A stretch of DNA of 64,000 nucleotides from Eubacteriaceae bacterium (GTDB lineage: Bacteria; Bacillota; Clostridia; Eubacteriales; Eubacteriaceae): the NCBI GenBank assembly GCA_012522805.1, contig JAAYJS010000018.1, positions 155,021-219,020 of the forward strand, in the 5' to 3' direction. The notes beneath the pieces were generated by a model, which did not search any database, was not told the origin of the DNA, and saw only the letters and a list, made by a program, of their open reading frames with translations. This document shows positions 27,950 through 36,197 of the stretch, piece after piece. How positions within the stretch are numbered: the first letter of the stretch is position 1; each line of letters starts with the position of its first letter. Made by a program: the position numbers and the translations under genes.

Positions 27950-27958
27950 TGCTATAAT
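27950..27958 (+). promoter_or_regulatory. Extended -10 promoter of the yerC operon
   Basis: TGC-TATAAT (TG at 27950-27951, TATAAT at 27953-27958) without a good -35. It is followed by an 80-base leader to the yerC-like start. Confidence 0.55.
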
Positions 27959-28038
27959 GAAGGATAATAACTGTAGAAATCGATACAAAGTAAAGATTAA
28001 GATTGATAAAAGATAATATAGTTTTAAGGAGTTGACCA

Positions 28039-28332
28039 ATGGATAATAGAAAGAGAAATTTGGCCGAGGCCTTCATCGCCTTGGAGAGCATAGAAGAATG
28101 CGAAGCGCTCCTCAGTGATCTTTGCACGATAAAAGAAATAGAAGATATGGCCAATCGCTTTCAAATTGCCCTGTTGCTGCAACAAGGTCATACCTTCATT
28201 GATGTGGAAAAAGCTACCGGTGCCAGCTCCGCGACCATCTCCCGCGTTAATCGCTGTTTAAAACACGGCAAAGGCTACAATCACATCATAGAAAAACTAA
28301 ACCTAAACGACAAGGAAGGCTTTAAAAGATGA
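28039..28332 (+). CDS. YerC/YecD family TrpR-related protein
   Basis: 97 residues of the TrpR/YerC/YecD family. A helical N-terminus (LAEAFIALESIEECEALLSDLCT), then IKEIEDMANRFQIALLL, then a helix-turn-helix (FIDVEKATGASSATISRVNRCL). The family is a small DNA-binding protein without the tryptophan pocket of true TrpR. It is the first gene of a tight operon; its stop overlaps the aminotransferase start (ATGA), so it may regulate that operon. Confidence 0.88.
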   Translation: MDNRKRNLAEAFIALESIEECEALLSDLCTIKEIEDMANRFQIALLLQQGHTFIDVEKATGASSATISRVNRCLKHGKGYNHIIEKLNLNDKEGFKR

Positions 28333-29546
28333 AGACCATTAAAAAATCAACAAAATTAGATAATGTATGCTACGACATTCGCGGCCCTATCGTAGATGAA
28401 GCAAACCGCATGCTGGACGAAGGGATCGATATCATCATGCTGAATACCGGAAACCCTCCGGAATTCGACCTCCATGCCCCGGACGAAATCATCCGAGATA
28501 TTCGTTACAATATTCGCGAGGCAGAGGGATACAGCCATTCTAAGGGTATCTTTCCGGCGCGAAAGGCAATCGTTCAATACTACCAAACCAAAGGCCTGAT
28601 GAACATCACGGAAGAGGATGTTTATATCGGCAACGGCTCCAGCGAGCTGGTTCAGTTTTGCGTGCAAGCCCTGATGAACGATGGCGATGAATTGCTGATT
28701 CCGAAACCGGATTACCCCCTATGGACCGCCAGCGTTACCATAGCCGGGGGCAAAGCCGTACACTACCTTTGCGACGAGGAGTCCAATTGGTATCCGGACA
28801 TCGAAGATATTCGAAAAAAAGTCAACGACAAAACCAAGGGTATTGTGGTTGTCAATCCCAATAACCCCACCGGTGCTCTGTATCCCAAAGAGATTCTAGA
28901 AGAGATCGTTCAAATTGCGGAAGAAAACAATCTGATCATCTTTGCAGACGAAATTTACGACCAGGTCTTGTACGACGATGCCGTGCATATTCCCTTGGCA
29001 TCTCTCACAGAAGATGTTTTGGTGATCACCTTGAACGGACTTTCCAAATCGCACCGCATTCCGGGATTTCGCGTCGGTTGGATGGTCATCAGCGGCAATC
29101 GCAAAAACGCCAAGGATTATATCGAAGGCATCGACATCATGACGTCCATGCGTTTGTGTTCCAATGTTCCGGCGCAATACACCATCCAAACATCCCTGGG
29201 GGGTTATCAAAGCATTTACGATTTGACCCGATCCGGCGGGAGGCTTTGGAAACAACGCAATATCGTCTATCAAAGACTCAATGAAATACCGGGTATTTCT
29301 TGTACAAAACCGGAAGGCGCCATGTATTGCTTTCCTAAAATAGATGTTAAAAGGTTTAACATTACCGACGACGTTCAATTTGTATTGGATTTCTTAAAAC
29401 AGGAACGGGTGTTACTGGTTCAAGGAACCGGTTTTAATTGGCACGCTCCGGATCATTTCAGAGTCGTGTTCTTACCGGCTCCCACCATGTTGACGGAAAC
29501 CATGGATCGGCTACAACGTTTTATGGGAGGGTACATTCAAAAGTAA
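28329..29546 (+). CDS. PLP-dependent aminotransferase (alanine aminotransferase type)
   Basis: 405 residues, class I/II aminotransferase fold. The PLP-binding motif is LSKSHRIPGFRVGW (Schiff-base Lys about residue 240); NPNNPTGALY and FADEIYDQVLYD are the usual PLP contacts. The sequence resembles AlaT-type enzymes (NTGNPPEFDLHAPDEI near the N-terminus), interconverting alanine and 2-oxoglutarate with pyruvate and glutamate. Substrate assignment is by resemblance only. It is the second gene of a seven-gene operon. Confidence 0.88.
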   Translation: MKTIKKSTKLDNVCYDIRGPIVDEANRMLDEGIDIIMLNTGNPPEFDLHAPDEIIRDIRYNIREAEGYSHSKGIFPARKAIVQYYQTKGLMNITEEDVYIGNGSSELVQFCVQALMNDGDELLIPKPDYPLWTASVTIAGGKAVHYLCDEESNWYPDIEDIRKKVNDKTKGIVVVNPNNPTGALYPKEILEEIVQIAEENNLIIFADEIYDQVLYDDAVHIPLASLTEDVLVITLNGLSKSHRIPGFRVGWMVISGNRKNAKDYIEGIDIMTSMRLCSNVPAQYTIQTSLGGYQSIYDLTRSGGRLWKQRNIVYQRLNEIPGISCTKPEGAMYCFPKIDVKRFNITDDVQFVLDFLKQERVLLVQGTGFNWHAPDHFRVVFLPAPTMLTETMDRLQRFMGGYIQK

Positions 29547-29819
29547 ATGAAAAATAAACGATTGGTACGGAATAAAAAACGGGGCTTGATCTCCGGTGTT
29601 TGTCAAGGGTTGGGAGAATATTTTAATCTTTCGCCCTTTATTTTTAGAGGCGTCTTTTTAGCACCTTTTTTACTGTGGTTTTCCATCGGGTTTTTGAGTT
29701 TGTTCAGCGCTGGCATTTACATACTTTTGTCAAGCGTTTTACCCGATATCGAGGATATTGACGCCAACGCCATAGAAAATGTGGAATACGAAGTATTGAA
29801 AGATGACGATGAACAATAA
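29547..29819 (+). CDS. PspC-domain membrane protein
   Basis: 90 residues. The N-terminal basic stretch NKRLVRNKKRGLISGVCQGLGEYFN is the PspC signature, followed by two hydrophobic helices (residues about 32-70) and an acidic tail (DIEDIDANAIENVEYEVLKDDDEQ). PspC proteins sense envelope stress in some bacteria; here the role is unknown. Its ATG directly follows the aminotransferase stop and its end overlaps tsaE by 17 bases. Confidence 0.88.
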   Translation: MKNKRLVRNKKRGLISGVCQGLGEYFNLSPFIFRGVFLAPFLLWFSIGFLSLFSAGIYILLSSVLPDIEDIDANAIENVEYEVLKDDDEQ

Positions 29820-30246
29820 TTTTCAAACTTTTTATAGCGAAAATGCCTATGCTACCTATGCTTTAGGAATCGAAATCGGTAGAAACCTGACCGATCACAT
29901 CGTCCTTTTAAAAGGCGATATGGGTGTGGGGAAAACCTTGTTGACCAAGGGTATCGTCAAAGGCTTGGAATTAACCGACGACGTGACAAGCCCCACCTTC
30001 GCTTTGGTCAATGTCTACGATCAGGGCGCCAAACAGGTGTATCATTTCGATTTATACCGTCTAACGGATCTCGACGAATTGTATGAAATAGGTTTTGATG
30101 ACTACTTAAAGGGCGATGGCATCGTCATCATCGAATGGCCGGAACCGGTGGAGCCTTATCTGGAACCGCCCTTGTTGTGCATTGAAATCGAAAACCCCGA
30201 CCATCAGGATACACGGCGCATCACATTGAAGGGAATGAATCTTTAA
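29803..30246 (+). CDS. tsaE: tRNA threonylcarbamoyladenosine biosynthesis protein TsaE
   Basis: 147 residues. Walker A GDMGVGKT (about residue 39), the conserved TSPTFALVN and the Walker-B-like HFDLYRL with IIEWPE are typical of TsaE. It is the ATPase of the TsaBDE complex that makes t6A37 on ANN-decoding tRNAs. An alternative start at 29809 exists. No tsaB or tsaD is in the window. It overlaps the PspC gene and abuts ispD. Confidence 0.93.
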   Translation: MTMNNNFQTFYSENAYATYALGIEIGRNLTDHIVLLKGDMGVGKTLLTKGIVKGLELTDDVTSPTFALVNVYDQGAKQVYHFDLYRLTDLDELYEIGFDDYLKGDGIVIIEWPEPVEPYLEPPLLCIEIENPDHQDTRRITLKGMNL

Positions 30247-30249
30247 AAT

Positions 30250-30951
30250 ATGAAAGAACCGTTTATCAGTGTGATTATTCCCGCAGCCGGACAGAGTAGT
30301 CGCATGCAAACCGCTATCAACAAACAATACCTATCCGTTAAAGGCCGCCCCCTGCTTTATTATACGTTAAAGCCCTTCGAAGCCATTAAGGGGATCGATG
30401 AGATCATCGTTGTCACCGGCAAAAGAGAACAGAAATTTTGTCAGAAAAATGTGATCAACCGTTACCGTTTTAAAAAAGTCAAAACGGTTCTGGGTGGCAA
30501 CACCAGACAGGCATCGGTGTATGCGGGGTTAAAGGCTGTGGATCCACGATGCCAAATGGTCGTCATCCATGACGGTGCGCGCCCTTTGGTAACGGAAAAA
30601 ATAATTGTGGACAGCATCGAAGCGACCAAAATTCACAAAGCGACCATTGTGGCTGTACCGGCTAAAAATACCATTAAAATGATTAAGCGAGAGAACTTGG
30701 TGGACTACACCCCTAATCGGAATTTGATGATAGAGGTGCAAACCCCCCAAACCTTTGACTATTCATTGATACGCCATGCCCATGAAAAAGGATTGGAGGA
30801 AGGTACTGTAGCCACAGACGATGCCTTTCTTTTAGAGCGCTTAGGCTATCCGATTAAAATAGTCCGCGGTCATTACAACAACATCAAAATTACCACACCG
30901 GAGGACTTGCTCGTGTTGGAAGCCATGATCGATTTGAAAGGAAATCCGTAA
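30250..30951 (+). CDS. ispD: 2-C-methyl-D-erythritol 4-phosphate cytidylyltransferase
   Basis: 233 residues. The nucleotide loop is IIPAAGQSSRM and IHDGARPLV; ATDDAFLLERLG and VQTPQTFDYS complete the IspD pattern. It makes CDP-methylerythritol from CTP and MEP in the non-mevalonate isoprenoid pathway, implying the organism uses MEP. The other isp genes are elsewhere. It starts 3 bases after the tsaE stop; an SD-like GAAGGGA lies inside tsaE's end. Confidence 0.95.
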   Translation: MKEPFISVIIPAAGQSSRMQTAINKQYLSVKGRPLLYYTLKPFEAIKGIDEIIVVTGKREQKFCQKNVINRYRFKKVKTVLGGNTRQASVYAGLKAVDPRCQMVVIHDGARPLVTEKIIVDSIEATKIHKATIVAVPAKNTIKMIKRENLVDYTPNRNLMIEVQTPQTFDYSLIRHAHEKGLEEGTVATDDAFLLERLGYPIKIVRGHYNNIKITTPEDLLVLEAMIDLKGNP

Positions 30952-30985
30952 ACGTGGCATCAACCGTCGAAGGAGGACAAAACCA

Positions 30986-32407
30986 TTGAAAAAAAACCAA
31001 AACGTGGCGTATTTTAAAATCAGTAAAAAACCCACAGACATAAGAATCGCCGCCGGAAAAATCATCAAAAATGACATTCCACAAAGAAAAATCTTTGTAT
31101 CTGAAAATCTCACAAATATGGCATCAGCCTCCGGGGACGACAGCATGATGACCAGCACCGAACAATCTCTGAGAGAGTTGGTGGAAGACCTGAAGAGATT
31201 GGATGAACAGGAGACAGGGTTTGATTTAAAGACCTATAGCGACGTTCACATCTCTCCCTTGGCGAAAAAAATTGCGGAAGTTGAAGGATTGGCATTGGAG
31301 GATATCCCCTTAACCTCAGGGAGAATCGAAAAAAAAGATGTGCTCCGGGTGCTGGAGCTGAGGGAGGCCGGTCTGCTCAGTGAAAAACAAGAAGCCGGCA
31401 ATGCGTTAGAACCGGAATCGCTTTTGCCATTAAAGGCAAAACCGGCAACGCCGCCGATGGTTCAGCCGGAAAAACAACCGGAAGAGCCTGTTCAATCAAC
31501 CGGAGAAGTGAGCGGCAGCTCCATCCAAGAGCCAACTCAGAACAGCGAAGAAAAGAGCAGCTCCCCTCGGCATGCGTCGGAGTCTCTAAAAAAAACAGAT
31601 GCGCAACCCCAAGCGGTCCAAGAGAATAAAAAGCTTGACCGCACCGATTCTATTGCCGAAGAGACACAACCGGAACCGGAGCACACCGCTCCCACAGAAA
31701 AGGCAAAAGAGGATGGGTGCTTACGGAATGTGCAAGGATACAACGAGAAGAACTTGGAGGAAAAAACCATGCTTGAAGCCCAGTCGCCTATCATTCGATT
31801 GATGACGGAAGTGGACATGACGGAAATCAAAGAATTGCGCAAACGCATTTCCAAAAAAATAGAGGTAGAAACCGGTGTCAAATGTACCTTTACCGATTTT
31901 TTGTTGATGAGCGTGGCAAAGGCTTTAGTCGAAAACCCTCAGCTCAACGGTTATTATGACGATTTTCAAGAACAAATCGTTCTATATGAAGGCGTTCAAC
32001 TGGGTTTGTCAGCCTTAGGAGACAAGGGCAATACGATTTTCCCGACGATCAAAAACGCAGAGGATTTAAGTTTTACGCAAATGATCATAGCTCGCAACGA
32101 CTTATTGTGGCGAGCTAAAAAAGGTGAACTCGCTGAAACAGAACAAGACCCGAGCTTTGCCATTGTCAACTTAGGCATGTACGGAATACTGGAGTTTTCA
32201 TCCAGAATACAGGATGGTAATGCCGCCGTACTTTCTGTAGGAAAGGTGGTCGATCGCATTCGCATGGTTGGCAATGAAGAATCTCTCCGGGCGATTATGC
32301 GATTGAATTTCAATTTGGATACCAGAGTCTGCGACGGCATCATCGGTGCGCAGTTTTTAAAAACCGTCGTCGACACTATGGAAAACCCTGCGGTTCTCCT
32401 GTTTTAG
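30986..32407 (+). CDS. 2-oxoacid dehydrogenase E2-like protein without lipoyl domain or catalytic His (pseudoenzyme)
   Basis: 473 residues starting at TTG, which is set by AAGGAGGAC (30970-30978). Residues about 87-124 match a peripheral subunit-binding domain (ISPLAKKIAEVEGLALEDI...SGRIEKKDVLRVL). A flexible Pro/Glu/Gln-rich linker follows (about 130-255). The C-terminal about 210 residues match the E2 acyltransferase core but lack its first helix (RKxIAxRM). The DHRVxDG motif is D445-T446-R447-V-C-D-G, so the catalytic His is Thr. No lipoyl domain is visible. It cannot act as a normal acetyl/acyl-transferase, though the subunit-binding domain and trimer core remain recognisable. The E3-like gene starts 15 bases later. 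Confidence 0.75.
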   Translation: MKKNQNVAYFKISKKPTDIRIAAGKIIKNDIPQRKIFVSENLTNMASASGDDSMMTSTEQSLRELVEDLKRLDEQETGFDLKTYSDVHISPLAKKIAEVEGLALEDIPLTSGRIEKKDVLRVLELREAGLLSEKQEAGNALEPESLLPLKAKPATPPMVQPEKQPEEPVQSTGEVSGSSIQEPTQNSEEKSSSPRHASESLKKTDAQPQAVQENKKLDRTDSIAEETQPEPEHTAPTEKAKEDGCLRNVQGYNEKNLEEKTMLEAQSPIIRLMTEVDMTEIKELRKRISKKIEVETGVKCTFTDFLLMSVAKALVENPQLNGYYDDFQEQIVLYEGVQLGLSALGDKGNTIFPTIKNAEDLSFTQMIIARNDLLWRAKKGELAETEQDPSFAIVNLGMYGILEFSSRIQDGNAAVLSVGKVVDRIRMVGNEESLRAIMRLNFNLDTRVCDGIIGAQFLKTVVDTMENPAVLLF

Positions 32408-32422
32408 AATGTGGAGATAAAA

Positions 32423-33745
32423 ATGCAAGTAAGTCGAAAAAAATACGATGTCGTTGTTATCGGTGGTGGCATCGCCGGTATTTATACCGCTATCTCCGTA
32501 GCGGAAAATGGATTTTCCGTGCTCATCGTAGAAGAAAACCCGTTGAGTGAAGGCAATTTTTTAAACAAAGAATACGATTTTCAGTATTTATATGACCTGA
32601 CTTTAACCCTCAGCGACGTACAAAACAAAAAGCGGGACGGCATTCAACTCAAAGAAATGTCGCTGCGCTTTGATAAATTGGCGGAAAACAAAAAAGCAAA
32701 AAAAGAAGCTTTGATCGCGGCGATACGCGATCGACTGGCTTCTCTGGGTGTGGAAGTCCTTCAAGGCTTTGCTCAAATGCTGGATAATTCTCGTATTGAC
32801 GTGCACCACCAAGGTCGGTCCACAGGGCTTTACGCAAACAATGTCGTCATCGCTACGGGTTGCAAATCTGTTCTTAAGGAACAATTTGCCGCTGTACCGG
32901 GCCTGACGACATTAGAAGAACTATTTTCCATGATGAAAATACCCGGAGAGTTGCTTCTCATCGGTGGTGGGATTAAAGCCTACGAAATTGCCGGTGTCTA
33001 CAGTTTTTTTGGCTCCCGTGTGACCATCGTACAACCGAATAAAACGGAAATGGTTTTGCTGGAGGACGGCCAACTTCAACAAATAGAAGATCGTTTGCGC
33101 TTGCAAGGTGTTTCACACTATCCTTATTCCAAAATTCAGGATATTTATAGAGATTCTTCCGGGAACTATCATTTAGAAATTTGGCAGGAAGGAGAGATCG
33201 ACTCCAAGCACCTGCGAACGGAAGTCTTGACTGCATTACCGGAAGACAGCAGCCGATTGGAAGGCCTTCTGGGCATTCAACCCGATATGACAGGCCAACA
33301 CCTGTTTGTAAACAATCGTATGCAGACCTCTGTAGAAAACGTCTATGCCATTGGCTCAGTCATAGGAAAAGGCGAAAATTTGGAGATGATGGCGGAAATG
33401 GCACAGGTAATTGCTGAAAACATAAGCGGCAACCCTAAGGAAATAGACTACCAAAACCAAGTGTTCAGCACTAAGACTTTGCCCCAAACCGCACTTGTCG
33501 GATTGACGGAGACGCAAGCCCGTAACTTTTGCGAAGATGTTGTGATAGAAAAGTATCCGACCGAAAAGGTAGGGGAAGACTTGCAAGTCCAATTGGTGTC
33601 GGATAAAAAGTACGGAGAAATTTTAGGTGTCTCGGCCAGCGGCAAAGGTGCAGAGGCAATCATCAAAATTGCTAAAGCCTACAAGGAATTGGAGTATACG
33701 CGAAGGGAGCTGTTACCCCATTTACTGGGAGTACTTTTCGCATAG
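32423..33745 (+). CDS. Dihydrolipoamide dehydrogenase-like flavoprotein lacking the redox disulfide
   Basis: 440 residues with the E3 domain order. The N-terminal FAD motif is VVVIGGGIAGIYTA; a second nucleotide motif is LLIGGGIKAYEIAGVYSFFG. The GGTCLNVGCIPSK disulfide region reads EGNFLNKEYDFQY, with Phe46 and Tyr51 at the two Cys positions. The YAIGD FAD motif is YAIGS, and the C-terminal HAHPTLSE active-site motif is not conserved (LLPHLLGVL). It may still bind FAD or NAD but cannot oxidise dihydrolipoamide by the known mechanism. GTGGAG (32411-32416) supports ATG 32423. It is the last gene of the seven-gene operon, then a terminator. Confidence 0.72.
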   Translation: MQVSRKKYDVVVIGGGIAGIYTAISVAENGFSVLIVEENPLSEGNFLNKEYDFQYLYDLTLTLSDVQNKKRDGIQLKEMSLRFDKLAENKKAKKEALIAAIRDRLASLGVEVLQGFAQMLDNSRIDVHHQGRSTGLYANNVVIATGCKSVLKEQFAAVPGLTTLEELFSMMKIPGELLLIGGGIKAYEIAGVYSFFGSRVTIVQPNKTEMVLLEDGQLQQIEDRLRLQGVSHYPYSKIQDIYRDSSGNYHLEIWQEGEIDSKHLRTEVLTALPEDSSRLEGLLGIQPDMTGQHLFVNNRMQTSVENVYAIGSVIGKGENLEMMAEMAQVIAENISGNPKEIDYQNQVFSTKTLPQTALVGLTETQARNFCEDVVIEKYPTEKVGEDLQVQLVSDKKYGEILGVSASGKGAEAIIKIAKAYKELEYTRRELLPHLLGVLFA

Positions 33746-33773
33746 ACATTGGTATTAACAGCATATATTTTAT

Positions 33774-33818
33774 TAAATCGAGGCTTTTTACCTAAAACAG
33801 AACATAGCCTCGATTTTT
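33774..33818 (+). terminator. Terminator of the yerC-to-E3-like operon
   Basis: AAATCGAGGCT (33775-33785) pairs with AGCCTCGATTT (33806-33816), followed by T residues. The loop is 20 bases. Confidence 0.85.
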
Positions 33819-34097
33819 TTATCTTTAATATGTAATAGAATGTAAATTAAAAACATTATATATTAAGCACGAAAAATATTTAAAAGATTAGAGTCATTAT
33901 AAAAAAAACATCAAAAGACATGTCAAGTCTTCAATGAAAAACGAGGGGCAAACGGTAAAAACAGCCCTGAATATGAGCAAATAATTAAGAAACATTTAAG
34001 GAATATTCGGAAATTAGGCTATAATACAAATGAAAACGTTACAGAGGCACCTCGGAAGCATTTATTGAAAATATTACATTAAAACTGCTGAAAATGA

Positions 34098-34126
34098 TTG
34101 ACACATTAAATCGAAGTCACTATAAT
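34098..34126 (+). promoter_or_regulatory. Consensus promoter of the putative small RNA
   Basis: TTGACA (34098-34103), 17 bases, TATAAT (34121-34126): both hexamers perfect. Transcription would start near 34133. Confidence 0.8.
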
Positions 34127-34131
34127 AACCT

Positions 34132-34338
34132 TAGAAGCTTAACAAAACAGGTTGGGCTTCAGTAAATTGATCGGAAAAACTGTTTCTTCATAACATCCCC
34201 CCCTTTTATGTGAAGAACAGACCGACCAGTAAAGACTCATAAGTCTAGATTGTTACCATCGAAAAACAATCATACTACCCTCCAAAAGAACAAACAGCTT
34301 AAGTACCCCCCCTTCTTAAGCTGTTTGTTCTTTTTTTG
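34132..34338 (+). ncRNA. Putative regulatory RNA with two C7 apical loops, or purB leader
   Basis: About 205 bases with no ORF, from a consensus promoter to an intrinsic terminator. Hairpin 1 (34181-34218) pairs CTGTT-CTTC-ACAT with ATGT-GAAG-AACAG across a loop containing seven C (34197-34203). Two short hairpins follow (GACT/AGTC, GATTGTT/AACAATC). The last hairpin is a perfect 20-bp stem (34284-34303 / 34315-34334) whose loop again has seven C (34306-34312), then a T run. Unpaired C-rich loops are the seed type of Gram-positive RNAs that bind Shine-Dalgarno sequences (RsaE/RoxS style). Because purB starts 81 bases after the terminator, a purB attenuator is the alternative; purB also has its own possible extended -10 (TG at 34359-34360, TAGAAT 34362-34367). 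No Rfam family was recognised. Confidence 0.6.
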
Positions 34339-34418
34339 ATTCAAATTATGTGAAGTCGTGTTAGAATAAAGGAATAGTATGAATAAAAAATTAATATGAC
34401 TTAAGAGAAAGGAACGCA

Positions 34419-35852
34419 ATGAAAAATCAATACGAGAATCCTTTGACGACAAGATATGCCTCCGCGGAAATGAGCCGAATCTTTTCTCCGGACAATAAAT
34501 TTATAACATGGCGTAAACTCTGGATCGCCTTGGCAAAGGGCGAACAAGCTTTGGGCTTACCCATCGAAGATGCACAAATCGATGAGATGATTGCCCAAAT
34601 AGACAACATCGACTACGCCTTGGTTGCGGAAAAGGAAAGAGCTCTGCGCCACGACGTCATGGCCCATGTACATGCCTACGGTGTTGCTTGCCCTAAGGCG
34701 AAAGGCATTATCCATTTAGGAGCGACCTCTGCCTATGTTGGCGACAACACGGATATCATTGTTTATCGAGAAGGACTATTATTGGTACGTAAAAGATTGT
34801 TGAATCTCATCGCAAGGTTAAAGCGTTTTGCACTTCGCTACAAAGACCTGCCGACTTTGGGTTTTACGCATTTTCAGCCGGCACAATTAACCACCGTGGG
34901 CAAGCGAGCCACCCTTTGGATTCAAGACCTAATGATAGATCTAAAAGATTTAATCTATCTCATTGAAGGCATACAATTTTTAGGGGTAAAGGGAACCACC
35001 GGCACCCAAGCCTCTTTTATGGATCTCTTCGATGATGATGAAGAAAAAGTCAAGAAATTAGAAACTTACGTAGCCAAAGAAATGGGCTTTGACAAGTGCT
35101 ATGGCGTATCCGGTCAAACGTATCCCAGAAAATTTGACAGCAGGGTTATGAACGTGCTTTCGGGTATTGCCCAGAGTTTAAGTAAATTTGCCCATGACAT
35201 CCGGTTGCTCCAACACTTAAAGGAAATCGAAGAGCCCTTCGAAAAAAGTCAAATCGGTTCCTCGGCGATGGCTTATAAAAGAAACCCCATGCGCTCCGAG
35301 CGCATCAGTTCTTTAGCCCGTCACATCATCGTCAATACCTTAAACCCCGCAATGACCGCCGCAACCCAATGGTTTGAAAGAACCTTGGACGATTCCGCTA
35401 ACAAGCGCATCGCTTTAAGCGAAGGCTTTTTGGCAACCGATGCCATTTTACTCATCGCTACCAATGTAGCCGGCGGTATGGTGGTATATCCGGAGGTCAT
35501 TGAGCAGCGCATCATGGCGGAACTTCCCTTTATGGCCACGGAAAATATCATCATGGAAGGCGTGAAAAACGGTGGTGACCGCCAAGAGCTCCACGAGAAG
35601 ATCCGGATTTTATCGATGGAGGCCGGCAGAGTTGTGAAGGAGGAGGGCAAACCCAACGATTTAATGCAGCGCATCATCGCCGACGGTTCCTTTGGCATTC
35701 AAGAAGCAGACAGCGCCTTGCTACTCAAGCCGGAAAAATACATAGGGCGTGCACCCCAACAGGTTGAGGAATACCTCTCCGGTGAAGTTCAGCCGATTTT
35801 AGAAGCATTTAAAGAAGAAATAAATACAAAAGAGATAGAATTAACCGTATAG
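34419..35852 (+). CDS. purB: Adenylosuccinate lyase
   Basis: 477 residues. The fumarase/aspartase superfamily signature is SSAMAYKRNPMRSERI (catalytic Ser loop), with HLGATSAYVGDNTD and TLGFTHFQPAQLTTVGKRA as the other active-site blocks. It cleaves SAICAR and adenylosuccinate in purine synthesis. RBS AGAAAGGA precedes the ATG. A rhodanese gene follows by 27 bases and then a thiol-redox lipoprotein. The putative small RNA lies directly upstream. Confidence 0.95.
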   Translation: MKNQYENPLTTRYASAEMSRIFSPDNKFITWRKLWIALAKGEQALGLPIEDAQIDEMIAQIDNIDYALVAEKERALRHDVMAHVHAYGVACPKAKGIIHLGATSAYVGDNTDIIVYREGLLLVRKRLLNLIARLKRFALRYKDLPTLGFTHFQPAQLTTVGKRATLWIQDLMIDLKDLIYLIEGIQFLGVKGTTGTQASFMDLFDDDEEKVKKLETYVAKEMGFDKCYGVSGQTYPRKFDSRVMNVLSGIAQSLSKFAHDIRLLQHLKEIEEPFEKSQIGSSAMAYKRNPMRSERISSLARHIIVNTLNPAMTAATQWFERTLDDSANKRIALSEGFLATDAILLIATNVAGGMVVYPEVIEQRIMAELPFMATENIIMEGVKNGGDRQELHEKIRILSMEAGRVVKEEGKPNDLMQRIIADGSFGIQEADSALLLKPEKYIGRAPQQVEEYLSGEVQPILEAFKEEINTKEIELTV

Positions 35853-35879
35853 TATGCGATAAAATGAGGAGAAGAAATA

Positions 35880-36182
35880 ATGAAAAGAATCTCATCAAAA
35901 ACAGCGAAGGATATGATGACAAACCAAAAGGTCGTCATCCTTGATGTGAGAACCCCGTCGGAATTTATTCAAAGACACGTACCCAAGGCAATCAACATAC
36001 CCTTGGGGGACTTTTCTCCAAAAATTAGCGACATTATACCCGATAAAGATGCAATCTATTTGGTTTATTGCGAAAGCGGTATACGTTCCATAACTGCAGC
36101 AAAGCAAATGGATCAATTGGGTTATGCCAACGTTTATGAATTTGGCGGTCTTAACAACTGGCCATACGATATAGAGAGATAA
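35880..36182 (+). CDS. Rhodanese-like domain protein
   Basis: 100 residues, one rhodanese domain. LDVRTPSEFIQRHVPKAINIPLG is the family N-terminal block, and the active-site cysteine lies in VYCESGIRS. It can carry a persulfide from thiosulfate or other donors; the physiological partner is unknown. There is no signal peptide. It lies between purB and a TlpA-like lipoprotein in the same direction, with GAGGAGAAG before its start. Confidence 0.9.
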   Translation: MKRISSKTAKDMMTNQKVVILDVRTPSEFIQRHVPKAINIPLGDFSPKISDIIPDKDAIYLVYCESGIRSITAAKQMDQLGYANVYEFGGLNNWPYDIER

Positions 36183-36197
36183 TAAAGGGAGAATGGC

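Noticed and set aside
34132..34338. 6S RNA, T-box, SRP RNA or purine riboswitch
   Set aside because: No 6S-like central bubble, T-box sequence, SRP conserved loop or purine-aptamer core was recognised; it is kept as an unclassified RNA or leader.
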